DNA of 64,000 nucleotides from Peptostreptococcus russellii (GCF_900110295.1 NZ_FODF01000002.1:202619-266618), one strand, 5' to 3'. Positions 54,586 to 64,000 are shown, numbered from the stretch's first letter. Notes: generated by a model not told the origin, from the sequence alone. Translations and numbers: made by a program.

Positions 54586-57054
54586 TTATTTTTCAATTTT
54601 TCTAAGAGAAGATTTCTCATCAATAAATTTGGCTAGTTCTGTAAAAAAGACACTTGCTTTTTTCTTATACACATATCCTGTAACTTTATTTGTCTCATTC
54701 ATTCCATGTAATAAAAATAGTCTTTTCTTTGCCCTAGTAATACCTACATAAAGAAGTCTCACTCTTTCATCTATAATATCTTTTTTTACTTTCATCTCAT
54801 ATGCTTCTTTTTTCATAAGCTTATTATTTTTGAAATAATCTATATCTCTATTAATATCCGCTTCTGGATACTTATATCCGTCTTTCAAATACTTTATTTC
54901 TGATCTAAAGTAATCTTTGTATGAAGATGGAAAGTTATTTGTATTTAATCCAAAAATTATTACTGCATCCCATTCCATCCCCTTAGACTTGTGAAGAGTT
55001 GCCAAAGTTACACTAGAAGCTTCAGGCTCTTTTTCTCCCAAATCATATATTGTATCTATTGCCGCATCAAAAATTCTTGAATACTTCTTATCCAAAGCAA
55101 TTGACACTCTTTCTAAATCTGCATTTTCAAAGTTAACAAGATTTTCTATATAAAATAAAATATAGCTTATTAACATTCTTTCTTCATGACTTGTATCTAT
55201 TTCATCTGCTATTGCCTTTATGGTATCTGCTGGATTAATCTGACTAGCCATAGAAATTCTTCTTAGTTTTTCTCTGATTTTATCCATATTAAATTTATGC
55301 TTTATAATATCTATCTTGGATAATTTTTTCTTTATTACTGCATCTAAACTATCTTCTTCTGATGGTTCCTCAGCAAAATTTCTATAATATTCATCATTAT
55401 ATATCCACTTTTCTACATCTACATTTTTAAAATAGTTTTCGATTTCTGCTATTTCACTTCCATCTACTTCTTCTATTTTGGAATATTCTATTTCTTCAAA
55501 GGCATCTACTTCTTCAGCAAATAATCTTTGTCTAGCCTTAACTATCTTTTCATGCTTATTTTCTGTAGAATTTACTTGACTACTTCTTCTAATTATAAAT
55601 GCTTCTATAATAAATTTTTTAAAATTTTCTTCATTGCTAGGCTCTATTAAAAAATCCACACCTGCCTTTAAGTCGTTTATTATTTTTTTTCTTTCGTTTG
55701 TAGAACTCCCCAGATGATCAAACTCTATATTATTTAGTTCAAGAGTTTCTGCAAGTTCTTCAATTTTATAATTGGCAAAAGACAAAACTCCAATTGAATA
55801 TTCCTTGTGTTCTTTTTTTATAGCCTTTATTTCATCTACTATTGAGTTTATATTTTCAGCATCAGAATAAGCTTTTTTATAAAATACTTCATAGTTATCA
55901 ATATTTGGATTTTCTTTATATCCTGCACCCTTTTTAACTTCCCTAATATACAACTTTTCCAAAGAATTGTAATAAGCATCTCTTTTATCCTTATTTACCA
56001 TAGAAACTAATTCATTGGCTAAATCAATTATGTCTTTAGAGCTTCTTGATGCCATATCCATTTTATAACTATAGTCGGCATTTTTACAAAAGTTGATAAA
56101 ATGCTGTGGGTCAGCTCCTGCAAAAGTACCTGTTATAGATTGGTTTACATCTCCCACCCTAACAAGGTTTTTATTAGATTTTTTTCTATTATTTTTATTA
56201 GCTGCTATAAGCTCTATTATTTTCCCCTGTATCAAATTTGAATCCTGACACTCATCTTCAAAAACATATCTATACTTCTTTTGATAAGCCTCTGCAATAT
56301 CTTCATTTTCAACTAAAATATTATAAGCCATTAAAAGTATATCATCGTAGTCTAAGTAGGAATTGTTTCTCATTTCTTCCTGATAGTATGAATAAATTGG
56401 AGAAATTACACTCATAATCCCTCTATAATCCTGTCTTTTTACAATATCTTTTTCTATTTTATACTTTTCATTTCTTTTTTCTACTAACTTTTCTAGTGTG
56501 TCTGAATCTAATTCAGCATATTTCAAAAGCTTAATTGCAGATGAAACTATTTGTCTAAACTCTCTCTCCCACTTGCTATCAGTATCTTTCTTTATATTTT
56601 TACCATCTAAAAAGCTCATAACTGGATCTTTTGCACTAGGTCTTTTTTCTTTCATCTCTGCTCTATATCTATCTATTGCATTATTTAAAAGTATCTCTTT
56701 TTTATAATCATCTATAATTTCAAACTCTTCATTTATAAAGGCAATTTCCGTATTCTCTTTTATAATACTCATTGCCAGAGAGTGTATTGTCATTACTTCA
56801 AACTTACTCTTTGGAATATTTTTATCTTCCACTATCTGCTTTATTCTAGATCTAAAATTATTTACAGCACTATTCATATAGGTAAGAACTAGTATTTTTC
56901 CGCCCTCTTCATTCTTTACCATATTTTCAAGAAGTTTTGCTGCTAAATTAGTGATAATAAATGTTTTTCCAGCACCTGGAACAGCCTGTATTCCCATAGT
57001 TCCAGACCTATATTCCATAATTTCTTTTTGGTCTTCCCTATATACTATCTTCAT
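54586..57054 (-). CDS. UvrD/Rep-type SF1A DNA helicase
   Basis: 822 residues with a full set of SF1A motifs. Walker A is AVPGAGKT (K30), motif Ia LTYMNSAVNNFRSRI, motif II FEDECQDSNLIQ, motif III VGDVNQSITGTFAGA, motif V ATLHKSKGMEWDAVIIFGLN and motif VI LLYVGITRAKKRLFLLHG. It is not PcrA: it is longer, has an acidic insert (about 500-590) and lacks the PcrA C-terminus. AAAGGAG precedes the ATG. It sits between a degenerate helicase-like gene and a RecB-like nuclease gene, so a heteromeric helicase-nuclease is inferred. Confidence 0.88.
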   Translation of the reverse strand: MKIVYREDQKEIMEYRSGTMGIQAVPGAGKTFIITNLAAKLLENMVKNEEGGKILVLTYMNSAVNNFRSRIKQIVEDKNIPKSKFEVMTIHSLAMSIIKENTEIAFINEEFEIIDDYKKEILLNNAIDRYRAEMKEKRPSAKDPVMSFLDGKNIKKDTDSKWEREFRQIVSSAIKLLKYAELDSDTLEKLVEKRNEKYKIEKDIVKRQDYRGIMSVISPIYSYYQEEMRNNSYLDYDDILLMAYNILVENEDIAEAYQKKYRYVFEDECQDSNLIQGKIIELIAANKNNRKKSNKNLVRVGDVNQSITGTFAGADPQHFINFCKNADYSYKMDMASRSSKDIIDLANELVSMVNKDKRDAYYNSLEKLYIREVKKGAGYKENPNIDNYEVFYKKAYSDAENINSIVDEIKAIKKEHKEYSIGVLSFANYKIEELAETLELNNIEFDHLGSSTNERKKIINDLKAGVDFLIEPSNEENFKKFIIEAFIIRRSSQVNSTENKHEKIVKARQRLFAEEVDAFEEIEYSKIEEVDGSEIAEIENYFKNVDVEKWIYNDEYYRNFAEEPSEEDSLDAVIKKKLSKIDIIKHKFNMDKIREKLRRISMASQINPADTIKAIADEIDTSHEERMLISYILFYIENLVNFENADLERVSIALDKKYSRIFDAAIDTIYDLGEKEPEASSVTLATLHKSKGMEWDAVIIFGLNTNNFPSSYKDYFRSEIKYLKDGYKYPEADINRDIDYFKNNKLMKKEAYEMKVKKDIIDERVRLLYVGITRAKKRLFLLHGMNETNKVTGYVYKKKASVFFTELAKFIDEKSSLRKIEK

Positions 57055-57119
57055 AAAATATCAACTCCTTTCTTCAAAATTTTTCTTTTAAAATCTATTT
57101 TATAAATTTACATTAAAAA

Positions 57120-59315
57120 CTAGTCTAACTGTACTTTCTCTATATTATCTCCTGCTGATAATATTAATTTTTCATAGAATCTATTTTCTATTTCATATCC
57201 AGCTAGAGATTTGTAAGAACTCAAAATATATAAACTTTCATCCTCTTTTTCATTTGCAAAAAATATAGATAACTTTTCACTTATTTTTCTATCTTCCAAT
57301 CTACTAGATAGTCTAGCTAATTCTCTAGAATCTGCCCTTTTAGTAATCATATCTGTTCCTATCTCAGAAAGAATACTATCATCTAAATATGCAATTTCTG
57401 TATTAAGTTCATCCTCTATCTTCTCGTCATATAAAGGAGATCTTGCATCAAATACTATTTTTACTTTTCTATCTAATTTCATCTGTATATATTCATCATA
57501 TGTCAAAAGAATTACTCTATTGAGACTAGCTCTTTCCAATCTCCTTCTTGTTGGAGTGAAAGTGGATATATATTTTTTTATATAATCTAATTTCTTTTCC
57601 TCTGATAAAATAAAAGCCTCTTTTTTCTCATCTTCATTAAATATAGATAGTTCATTAATAAGATCACATATATAACTTACTTCATTAATATTTTCTTCAT
57701 CTATATCTGCATATAGCTTAAAAAACTTTTTAATATACTCAGATACTTCCTCCATACTTTTAGCTCTATCTGGTAAAATTCTTCTATCTTTCCTTATTAT
57801 ATTCATCAATGTATTTAAATTTCTTCTGATATAAATATAGTTTACATCCTCTTTTTTTATTTTATATAAATCAATTCCAAACTCTTTTTCATATATATTT
57901 TCAGATAAAGCTCTTTCATCTATAAAATTATTTCCGTCTTTATCTACTATATCTTCATCTAATAAGCTATTATTTTCTCTATTTCTTATAATTCCATCTA
58001 AAATAAATTTTACAAATTCTACCTTATCATCTTCATTTAAAAAGCTATTATAATCGTCTTTTATACCATAAGATATTATTGAAGATAAAGCTACTCTACT
58101 ATTATTAATTTTATTTCTATCTGATATTTTTTCTATTTGCACATCAAGTTTTTCTTTGATATTTTCTATCATTGATACTATTGTACTATTTAATCTAGGA
58201 ACGATTATAGCAATATCATTTTCCTTTACATTTGAGTTCAAAATACTTTTTAAAAGCCTTGTCATTTCAGCTTCCATTTGAAAGTAGTTGTCAAAATCTA
58301 AATCATACGTACTTCCCTTATATTTATAATTATTTAACTGAGCTATCTTTACATCTTTTCTAACTTTTGCTATATCAACAGTTTCATACTTTTTTTCTTT
58401 AACTATATCTTCAGCAAATAAATTAGATATTATTTCATTTTCCTTAGAAATATCTACTTTTCTAATAATGTAATCATTTAAGAGATAGGTATTGCTTTTT
58501 TCTTTTTCTGAAATTTTGATTTTAAATTCATCAAGTATTTTATTTCCTATTTGAACTTCCTCTGAAAAAATTGTTTCAGCCTTACTAGTTTTTCTTCTCG
58601 AACTTTTATTTCCATAACTAAAATCTCTACATAAAGATAAAATTTCATCTATTCCTTCAACTGCTACTAATTCATTAGATTCTAATTTTGCCTTTAAATC
58701 TATATCTTCCATTATCTTGCTATAAATAATTCTATTTTCATAAATTTTATTAGCTATAAAATATTTTTTATTAGCAAGATGTCTTTGATATCCTTCTTTT
58801 TTCAACAATAGAGGATACTTTTCCAAAATCATTGGAAAATCTACTATCCCAAATAGATTCATAATACTTCTGTACTCTCTAATTATATTTTCTAGATCTA
58901 GGTATAGATTTTTTTTTATAAGTCCTCTTTTAAATCTTTCTATTCTATTTGCAGACTCTATTACAGGTATGTTATGCTCGGCTGAATTCATCATTATAGA
59001 GTATATTCTTTGAGCAATATAAATGTCTGCTGAATTTAAAGCTGCAAAGAAAGCATCAAACATTCTTCTATCGCCTATTATTTTATTGAGTATACATATA
59101 GATACATTTCTAGAGATAATTTTAGGAGTTTCTTCGCTTTCTATTAAAGGCCAAAATAAATCCACTTCTTCCTTTATAAAGGAATTTACTGTTTTAAAAT
59201 CTAGGTCTTCTAAGTATTTAAATGCACTATTTTTTCTAAAATATTCTTTTATATTGTTTATTTCTATGTTATTTTCAAGAAAAATAACAGCATTTTTCCC
59301 AAAAGGAAAATCCAT
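57120..59315 (-). CDS. Degenerate helicase-like protein (AddB/RecC-like partner candidate)
   Basis: 731 residues with no clear family match by eye. No Walker A or DExx box is present. The segment NDIAIIVPRLNSTIVSMIENI (about 365-385) resembles the helicase 2A motif IV region of AddB/UvrD proteins. RVILLTYDEYIQMKLDRKVKIVFDARSPLYDE (about 610-640) resembles a broken motif V. This pattern suggests an inactivated helicase scaffold, as RecC is to RecB. That is inference. GGAGGTG precedes the ATG. First gene of the repair island. Confidence 0.55.
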   Translation of the reverse strand: MDFPFGKNAVIFLENNIEINNIKEYFRKNSAFKYLEDLDFKTVNSFIKEEVDLFWPLIESEETPKIISRNVSICILNKIIGDRRMFDAFFAALNSADIYIAQRIYSIMMNSAEHNIPVIESANRIERFKRGLIKKNLYLDLENIIREYRSIMNLFGIVDFPMILEKYPLLLKKEGYQRHLANKKYFIANKIYENRIIYSKIMEDIDLKAKLESNELVAVEGIDEILSLCRDFSYGNKSSRRKTSKAETIFSEEVQIGNKILDEFKIKISEKEKSNTYLLNDYIIRKVDISKENEIISNLFAEDIVKEKKYETVDIAKVRKDVKIAQLNNYKYKGSTYDLDFDNYFQMEAEMTRLLKSILNSNVKENDIAIIVPRLNSTIVSMIENIKEKLDVQIEKISDRNKINNSRVALSSIISYGIKDDYNSFLNEDDKVEFVKFILDGIIRNRENNSLLDEDIVDKDGNNFIDERALSENIYEKEFGIDLYKIKKEDVNYIYIRRNLNTLMNIIRKDRRILPDRAKSMEEVSEYIKKFFKLYADIDEENINEVSYICDLINELSIFNEDEKKEAFILSEEKKLDYIKKYISTFTPTRRRLERASLNRVILLTYDEYIQMKLDRKVKIVFDARSPLYDEKIEDELNTEIAYLDDSILSEIGTDMITKRADSRELARLSSRLEDRKISEKLSIFFANEKEDESLYILSSYKSLAGYEIENRFYEKLILSAGDNIEKVQLD

Positions 59316-59540
59316 TTACAACACCTCCAGCTTTTATATTTCAAAGTCTATATTCTAAGTTATTATCAAATAAGGAACAACTTGCATTTATTAAGCTATT
59401 TTTTTATTTGAAATTACATTTTATTTATATTCAACATAAAATATATTTTATATTTATTCTCTATCTATATTTTACACTATATTACTTAAATCGTAATTAA
59501 TTTTTCCAATCTTCTTATTTAATATAATAAACTGTACTAA

Positions 59541-59584
59541 AAAAATAAAACAGGAACACAAATTGTGTATCCTGTTTTATTCAA
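59541..59584 (-). terminator. Intrinsic terminator of the PadR/DUF1700/DUF4097 operon
   Basis: Stem AAAACAGGATACACA / TGTGTTCCTGTTTT with a following T-run on the minus strand. The rest of 59316-59604 is AT-rich and must hold the repair-island promoter, which I cannot pinpoint. Confidence 0.85.
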
Positions 59585-59604
59585 ATTATACTTTTCTATT
59601 AAAT

Positions 59605-61104
59605 TTAATTGTTTTCGTCAACTTTTTCTATTAATCTCAATGATTTTGCATTAACACTTATAGCAGGATTTGTAGTAGCTCTATTTTCCTTATAGCTAGG
59701 TTCTATTTTCTTTATGTAATCATAAAGTGTACCCTTGTATTCCTTTAAAGAATCCTTTTTCACTATTTTATCGGAAGTTACCTTATCTACAAGATAGTAT
59801 CTAAGATCTATACCGTCCTTTGTCTTTATATCTAGACTTGGATTCAAATCCTTGTTTAGCTGTAATCTAATATTTGACTCTCCAGCATTAATCGAAATCT
59901 TATCTGCCATATTATTGTATATGTTGATACTTGCATCACAAGAATTATAGAAATCTCTCTCTATTTCTCCATAATCGCTATCTTCATGATTCTTTGCTTT
60001 GTTTATTTCCTTATCAAAAAGCTCGATTAACCTTTTTTCACGAGCAATTTTATTAGATTGCTTTTCCAAACTATCAATTCTTGAATCTATACTAGAATCA
60101 TCATCTTCATAGCTATCATCACTATTCGGATATTTGATTCTATCCACTAAATGTTCTACTATCTTCTTTTCAGAGCTATAAATTTCATACATATCATCAT
60201 CTTCATTTAAACTCTTCTTATTTCCAGCAAAATTGAAAACTACCTCATTGGCTATTTTTTTATTATCTATATCACCTACAAAATAATTTCCAGAATTTAA
60301 ATTCACTTCCATTTTTTCTATTTTCAAAGAAGTAACTAAATTGTCTAAAGAAATTTTATTTCCACTATATCTACTCATATCTAGCTTGAAATTCTTAATA
60401 TTTCCATTATATTTTATCATATCCATAATATATAGAGAGTTTGAAGATACTGTATCTTTAATCAAACCATCTTCTATATTTATTTTTGCTGGTATAATAG
60501 ATCCTTCTTTCATACTAGGATTAAATGTTAAATTTACACTTTCTGGAATTTCTATGTTTAACTTGTATAGTCTATTTGACTCACTTTCCATACCTTCAGT
60601 AAAATCGCTGTTAATTCTCATTCCTGACAATGCCATTTTATCTAGCTGTTCTACTATTAATTCTTTAGGTGCAGAAAAAATAGAGTATTTTTGTCCTAAA
60701 AAGTGTATTTTTCTATCATCTCCTAAGTACATACCATTATCAAATAAAGCATTTGAATCTAATTTCTTATTTTCATCTATATTAACACTTAAAACTCCGT
60801 CCTTAATATTTACATCATAGTAATTTTTATCATTAATACAAGTAGCAGTTACCTTTACCTTATTGTCTGTAGATTTTCTTATATTTACTTCAGTATTATA
60901 TGCAAGACTTAAATTTCCCAAGTTTAACTGATTAATTTTATCGCTTGAATTAAATATTTCTTTATTACTTAAAAGACTAGATCTTCTTTCAACTATATAT
61001 CTATCTAATTTTGGTATGGCAGTAGTCATAGTAACTGCACTTCCTACTCCTCCTACTATTGCCATTGACAATGCAACTCCAGCAACTATATATCTTTTTT
61101 TCAT
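59605..61104 (-). CDS. DUF4097-type membrane-anchored beta-repeat protein
   Basis: About 499 residues. One N-terminal membrane helix (about 4-30) precedes a long extracytoplasmic region rich in short beta-strand repeats, as in the DUF4097 putative-adhesin family. A charged Asp/Ser-rich, coiled-coil-like insertion follows (about 325-390, SDDSYEDDDSSIDSRIDSLEKQ). Function is unknown, though such proteins commonly end PadR-DUF1700 operons linked to envelope stress. Assignment rests on architecture plus operon context. ATG at 61104 with AGAGGTG is preferred over GTG 61110. Confidence 0.7.
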   Translation of the reverse strand: MKKRYIVAGVALSMAIVGGVGSAVTMTTAIPKLDRYIVERRSSLLSNKEIFNSSDKINQLNLGNLSLAYNTEVNIRKSTDNKVKVTATCINDKNYYDVNIKDGVLSVNIDENKKLDSNALFDNGMYLGDDRKIHFLGQKYSIFSAPKELIVEQLDKMALSGMRINSDFTEGMESESNRLYKLNIEIPESVNLTFNPSMKEGSIIPAKINIEDGLIKDTVSSNSLYIMDMIKYNGNIKNFKLDMSRYSGNKISLDNLVTSLKIEKMEVNLNSGNYFVGDIDNKKIANEVVFNFAGNKKSLNEDDDMYEIYSSEKKIVEHLVDRIKYPNSDDSYEDDDSSIDSRIDSLEKQSNKIAREKRLIELFDKEINKAKNHEDSDYGEIERDFYNSCDASINIYNNMADKISINAGESNIRLQLNKDLNPSLDIKTKDGIDLRYYLVDKVTSDKIVKKDSLKEYKGTLYDYIKKIEPSYKENRATTNPAISVNAKSLRLIEKVDENN

Positions 61105-61118
61105 ATTCACACCTCTTT

Positions 61119-61739
61119 CTATTTTTTAAATATCTTGTAAATTATTTTTCTATTTGCCTTATACGCTAACTTAAGAAGTAATGCCATAAGCATAAGCTCT
61201 AGTATAATAGCCCCTATTGCAAATATTACTGGAAAAATAAGTGATATTGAACTTTGACCTATTACACTGAATACTCCACCAAGAGTTGGCAATAAAAGAA
61301 AGATAGCTAGTGTAGATACAATAAATCCGATACTTGTAAATATTACTGCTGGGAAATATATTAAATCTGCTATACCAAGTCCAAATATAATTAGAATCTT
61401 TCCGAACTTTTTGCTGATAAAATTTATTCCCTTTCCACCCTTTTTGATGCTTTCACCAATATTTATATTACTTTCTTTTTTATTTACTTGAAAATAATCG
61501 TCAAAATCTTCTTTTCTATATTTTTTATCCTCTATATCATTTTCAACCATCTCATCAACTATTTTTTTAGGATCTCCCAAAGAGCTAACCAAATCTTCTT
61601 CAGACTTTCCCTCTGCTAATCCTTCTCTAAAATACTCATCGTAGTCCCTCATAATATCTTCTATTTCTACTGGATTTAAAGCTAAATATGCTCTTTCCAA
61701 ATGAAACCTTATTTCTTTTAAAAACTCCTTTTTAGTCAT
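61119..61739 (-). CDS. DUF1700 (HAAS-domain) membrane protein
   Basis: About 206 residues. The N-terminal soluble HAAS domain (1-75) matches the family: MTKKEFLKEIRFHLE, YDEYFREGLAEGKSEEDLVSSLGDPKKI. About four hydrophobic helices follow (about 115-195) and a basic tail. DUF1700 proteins pair with PadR regulators and DUF4097 proteins as a transmembrane signalling or stress module of unknown mechanism. ATG at 61739 is supported by AGAGGTG. Confidence 0.88.
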   Translation of the reverse strand: MTKKEFLKEIRFHLERAYLALNPVEIEDIMRDYDEYFREGLAEGKSEEDLVSSLGDPKKIVDEMVENDIEDKKYRKEDFDDYFQVNKKESNINIGESIKKGGKGINFISKKFGKILIIFGLGIADLIYFPAVIFTSIGFIVSTLAIFLLLPTLGGVFSVIGQSSISLIFPVIFAIGAIILELMLMALLLKLAYKANRKIIYKIFKK

Positions 61740-61793
61740 AATCATCACCTCTTAATTTTTATCTTTATATAAATTGGAACTTGCCTATCAAAT

Positions 61794-62111
61794 TTATTTT
61801 TCTTCATCAGCTATAATATAATCTACAATCTTTATAAAGTTGTACCACTCTTCCTTTTGAGTCTCAAAATATTCATTTCCAATATCTGTAATCTCATAAT
61901 ACTTTCTAGCCGGTCCTTCATTTGAAGCTACCATATAGGTATCAAAATATCCATCTTTTGTTAAACGTCGTAGTATAGGATATATAGTTCCCTCATTTAC
62001 ATCTATGCTATTCGAAATATTTTGTACAATTTCATATCCGTACATATTTTTTCTCTTTATCATAGCCAAAACACAAAGCTCTAAAGCTCCCTTTTTAAAT
62101 TGTGTATTCAT
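61794..62111 (-). CDS. PadR-family transcriptional regulator
   Basis: 105-residue PadR winged-helix repressor (subfamily 2, compact form). Family segments: ELCVLAMIKRKNMYGYEIVQ, EGTIYPILRRLTKDGYF and ARKYYEITDIGNEYF. The first gene of a three-gene operon with DUF1700 and DUF4097 proteins, which it presumably autoregulates through the dyads at 62179-62271. AGGTGATTGT precedes the ATG at 62111. Confidence 0.92.
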   Translation of the reverse strand: MNTQFKKGALELCVLAMIKRKNMYGYEIVQNISNSIDVNEGTIYPILRRLTKDGYFDTYMVASNEGPARKYYEITDIGNEYFETQKEEWYNFIKIVDYIIADEEK

Positions 62112-62178
62112 ACAATCACCTACCTTTTGGAATCACTCACTTCCAATTCTTATACATATCTTACAATAAAAAATATAT

Positions 62179-62271
62179 ACTATTATGTATCACACAATAG
62201 CATATTAATTTTTTCCCTTGTTTAATACTGAGTATAGCACACTATTGTACATTACACAATAGTATATTATA
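62179..62271 (-). promoter_or_regulatory. padR promoter with two copies of a dyad operator
   Basis: Two direct copies of about 30 bp, each containing an ACTATT...AATAG dyad, at 62179-62208 and 62241-62271. The right-hand copy contains a minus-strand -35 TTGTGT, and a 17-bp spacer leads to -10 TATACT. A repressor bound there would occlude the polymerase. Confidence 0.65.
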
Positions 62272-62297
62272 TTTTTTATAATATTTTTATATTTTAA

Positions 62298-62322
62298 CTA
62301 CTAAAAAGATGAGAGCATCTAT
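62298..62322 (-). terminator. Weak terminator of the ABC ATPase gene
   Basis: Short stem AGATG-CTCT-CATCT followed by TTTTTAG on the minus strand. Confidence 0.5.
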
Positions 62323-62361
62323 ACTCCCACCTTTAACTATTTTAAATATTATATTTTACAC

Positions 62362-63492
62362 CTAAATTTTTTTCTTAAATAATATACTCTCTTCGGTTTC
62401 CTTATCAAAAAAATGAGATCTATTCATATCAAAGGCAAGAGTAAGCTCTTGTCCAGATTCTACATCATTTCTTCCATCAAACTTGGCTATTAACTGGATT
62501 CCCTTAAAATCAAAGTATGCGAATATTTCTGAACCCATCAACTCTCTTATTACTACACTAGCATCAAACTGTGTGTCAGGAGACATATTTAAAAATACTT
62601 TTTCTCTATGTATATCTTCTGGTCTAATTCCCATTGTAACTACTTTATTTAAATAGCCCTTTTCCTTTAGATATGCTGCCTTATCTCCTGGTACATAAAA
62701 CTTATCATCTTTACCTACTAGCTTGGCATAGACATCATCACCCTGACTTATCAACTCAACATCCAAGAAATTCATCTGTGGACTTCCTATAAATTCTGCC
62801 ACAAACTTATTTGCAGGATTATCATAAAGTACTTTTGGCTCATTTATCTGCTGAACTAAACCATCCTTCATAACTACTATTCTATCTCCCATTGTCATAG
62901 CCTCTACCTGATCATGAGTTACATATATAAATGTTGCTCCCAAATCCTTATGAAGCTTTGATATTTGGGCTCTCATCTCAGTTCTTAAATTGGCATCAAG
63001 ATTTGATAAAGGTTCATCCATTAAAAAGACCTTAGGATTTCTTACAATAGCTCTTCCCAAAGCAACTCTCTGTCTCTGTCCACCTGAAAGCGCCTTTGGT
63101 TTTTTATCTAGTTGAGTTTCTAGCTGAAGTATCTTTGCAGTTTCTCTTACTTTTTTGTCAATTTCTTTTTTATCCATCTTTCTCAATTTCAAGGCAAAGG
63201 ACATATTATCATAAACTGTCATGTGAGGATAAAGTGCATAGTTTTGGAATACCATAGCGATATCTCTGTCTTTTGGTTCAACATCATTTACTACTTTTCC
63301 ATCTATTGAAAGTTTCCCACTAGTAATATCTTCTAATCCTGCTATCATTCTAAGCGTTGTAGACTTTCCACAACCTGAAGGACCTACTAATACTATAAAT
63401 TCCTTATCCTTAATATCTATGTTTACATCTTTAGCTGCTTGGTATCCATTATCATAAACCTTGCATATATCTTTTAACTTAACTGTTGCCAT
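62362..63492 (-). CDS. Carbohydrate ABC transporter ATPase, MalK/UgpC/MsmX type
   Basis: 376 residues. The nucleotide-binding domain has Walker [10 protein letters not shown] (about 36-44), Q-loop [13 protein letters not shown], signature [19 protein letters not shown], Walker [12 protein letters not shown] and the H-loop [14 protein letters not shown]. The C-terminal OB-fold/TOBE regulatory domain (about 235-376) is typical of sugar importers. It is monocistronic with no permease or binding protein nearby, so it probably energises several sugar transporters as Bacillus MsmX does. GAGGTG precedes the ATG at 63492. Confidence 0.92.
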   Translation of the reverse strand: MATVKLKDICKVYDNGYQAAKDVNIDIKDKEFIVLVGPSGCGKSTTLRMIAGLEDITSGKLSIDGKVVNDVEPKDRDIAMVFQNYALYPHMTVYDNMSFALKLRKMDKKEIDKKVRETAKILQLETQLDKKPKALSGGQRQRVALGRAIVRNPKVFLMDEPLSNLDANLRTEMRAQISKLHKDLGATFIYVTHDQVEAMTMGDRIVVMKDGLVQQINEPKVLYDNPANKFVAEFIGSPQMNFLDVELISQGDDVYAKLVGKDDKFYVPGDKAAYLKEKGYLNKVVTMGIRPEDIHREKVFLNMSPDTQFDASVVIRELMGSEIFAYFDFKGIQLIAKFDGRNDVESGQELTLAFDMNRSHFFDKETEESILFKKKI

Positions 63493-63642
63493 ATTTACAC
63501 CTCTTTATTATAAATCTGATTTAATCATATAAAAAGTTAAAACAACTTTTCTATATTTTTATAACTCTCTATAATTTTACTATATGTATAATATATTACA
63601 CTAAAATTCAAATTTCTTAAATATTATTTAAAATTTTCTTAC

Positions 63643-63674
63643 GTAAAAAAGGACTTCATATTGAAGTCCTTACT
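63643..63674 (-). terminator. Terminator of the rRNA operon
   Basis: Perfect stem AAGGACTTCA / TGAAGTCCTT with a six-T run on the minus strand directly after 5S rRNA. Confidence 0.92.
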
Positions 63675-63676
63675 TA

Positions 63677-63792
<116 letters not shown>

Positions 63793-63855
63793 TTATTTAA
63801 TTGAAAATTTATACTTTCAAAACTGACTACATTAGCTTTACAATCCATCTTTTTT

Positions 63856-64000
63856 CTTGGTCAAGTCCTCGATCTATTAGTATCGGTAAGCTACATACAT
63901 TGCTGCACTTACACCTCCGACCTATCAACCAGGTAGTCTTCCTGGGATCTTAACCTTACGGTGGGAAATCTTATCTTGAAGTGGACTTCGCGCTTAGATG
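63856..64000 (-). rRNA. rrl: 23S ribosomal RNA, 3' end (partial)
   Basis: Last 145 or so bases of 23S rRNA on the minus strand, including the conserved CCGATACTAATAGATCGAGG and ending GACTTGACCAA. The rest lies beyond the right edge of the window. Confidence 0.95.

Noticed and set aside
41035..59315. A named anti-phage defence island
   Set aside because: The genes are repair-type helicases and nucleases. No recognisable defence effector, toxin, methyltransferase, reverse transcriptase or integrase is present. A defence role remains only a possibility.

Overview
The window is a chromosomal stretch from a low-GC, strictly anaerobic Firmicute. Gene content points to the Peptostreptococcaceae / Clostridioides neighbourhood: a six-gene Rnf complex in the clostridial order rnfCDGEAB, a trans-4-hydroxy-L-proline dehydratase (HypD) with its activase followed by proC, AddAB rather than RecBCD, a 3'-5'-exonuclease-dead Pol I, and very AT-rich spacers. 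The genus is an inference from gene content, not from a database match. No transposase, prophage or CRISPR array is visible.

Layout. 1-4654 (minus): cell-shape operon mreB-mreC-mreD-PBP2; PBP2 runs off the left edge. 5224-5904: radC. 6074-11057: Rnf ferredoxin:NAD+ oxidoreductase operon. 11336-16343: nucleoside salvage operon deoC-deoB-nupC-pdp, with a divergent DeoR-type regulator at 16804 and a shared 12-bp repeat at both promoters. 17838-18665: omega-amidase-like nitrilase. 18872-20407: SH3b/NlpC-P60 cell-wall hydrolase. 21088-25225: polA-coaE-lytic transglycosylase and a small heavy-metal-binding protein. 25587: tRNA-Leu(CAA). 25921-30355: LysR, UPF0291, MocR-type and LacI-type genes plus a structured non-coding RNA (28928-29147). 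30715: acyl carrier protein under a long inverted repeat. 31163-34134: nucleoid-associated protein, RluD-type pseudouridine synthase, NAD kinase. 34806-39317: hypE-hypD and proC. 39436-40764: HlyC/CorC-type membrane protein.

41035-59315 (minus) is an 18-kb DNA-end-processing island: a degenerate helicase-like protein, a UvrD-type helicase and a stand-alone RecB-like nuclease, then addB-addA, then sbcD-sbcC. The first three look like a second, split helicase-nuclease machine next to AddAB. I consider this the most interesting part of the window.

59605-62111: PadR / DUF1700 / DUF4097-type envelope-stress operon with two copies of a dyad operator. 62362-63492: MalK/MsmX-type sugar ABC ATPase without its permeases. 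63643-64000: rrn operon end on the minus strand (23S 3' end, 5S, terminator).

How the genes fit together. HypD dehydrates hydroxyproline to pyrroline-5-carboxylate and ProC reduces it to proline, which can act as a Stickland electron acceptor. Rnf couples ferredoxin oxidation to an ion gradient. The deo genes import and cleave nucleosides to acetaldehyde and glyceraldehyde-3-phosphate. The remaining genes are mostly housekeeping: wall elongation, replication and repair, CoA and NADP synthesis.
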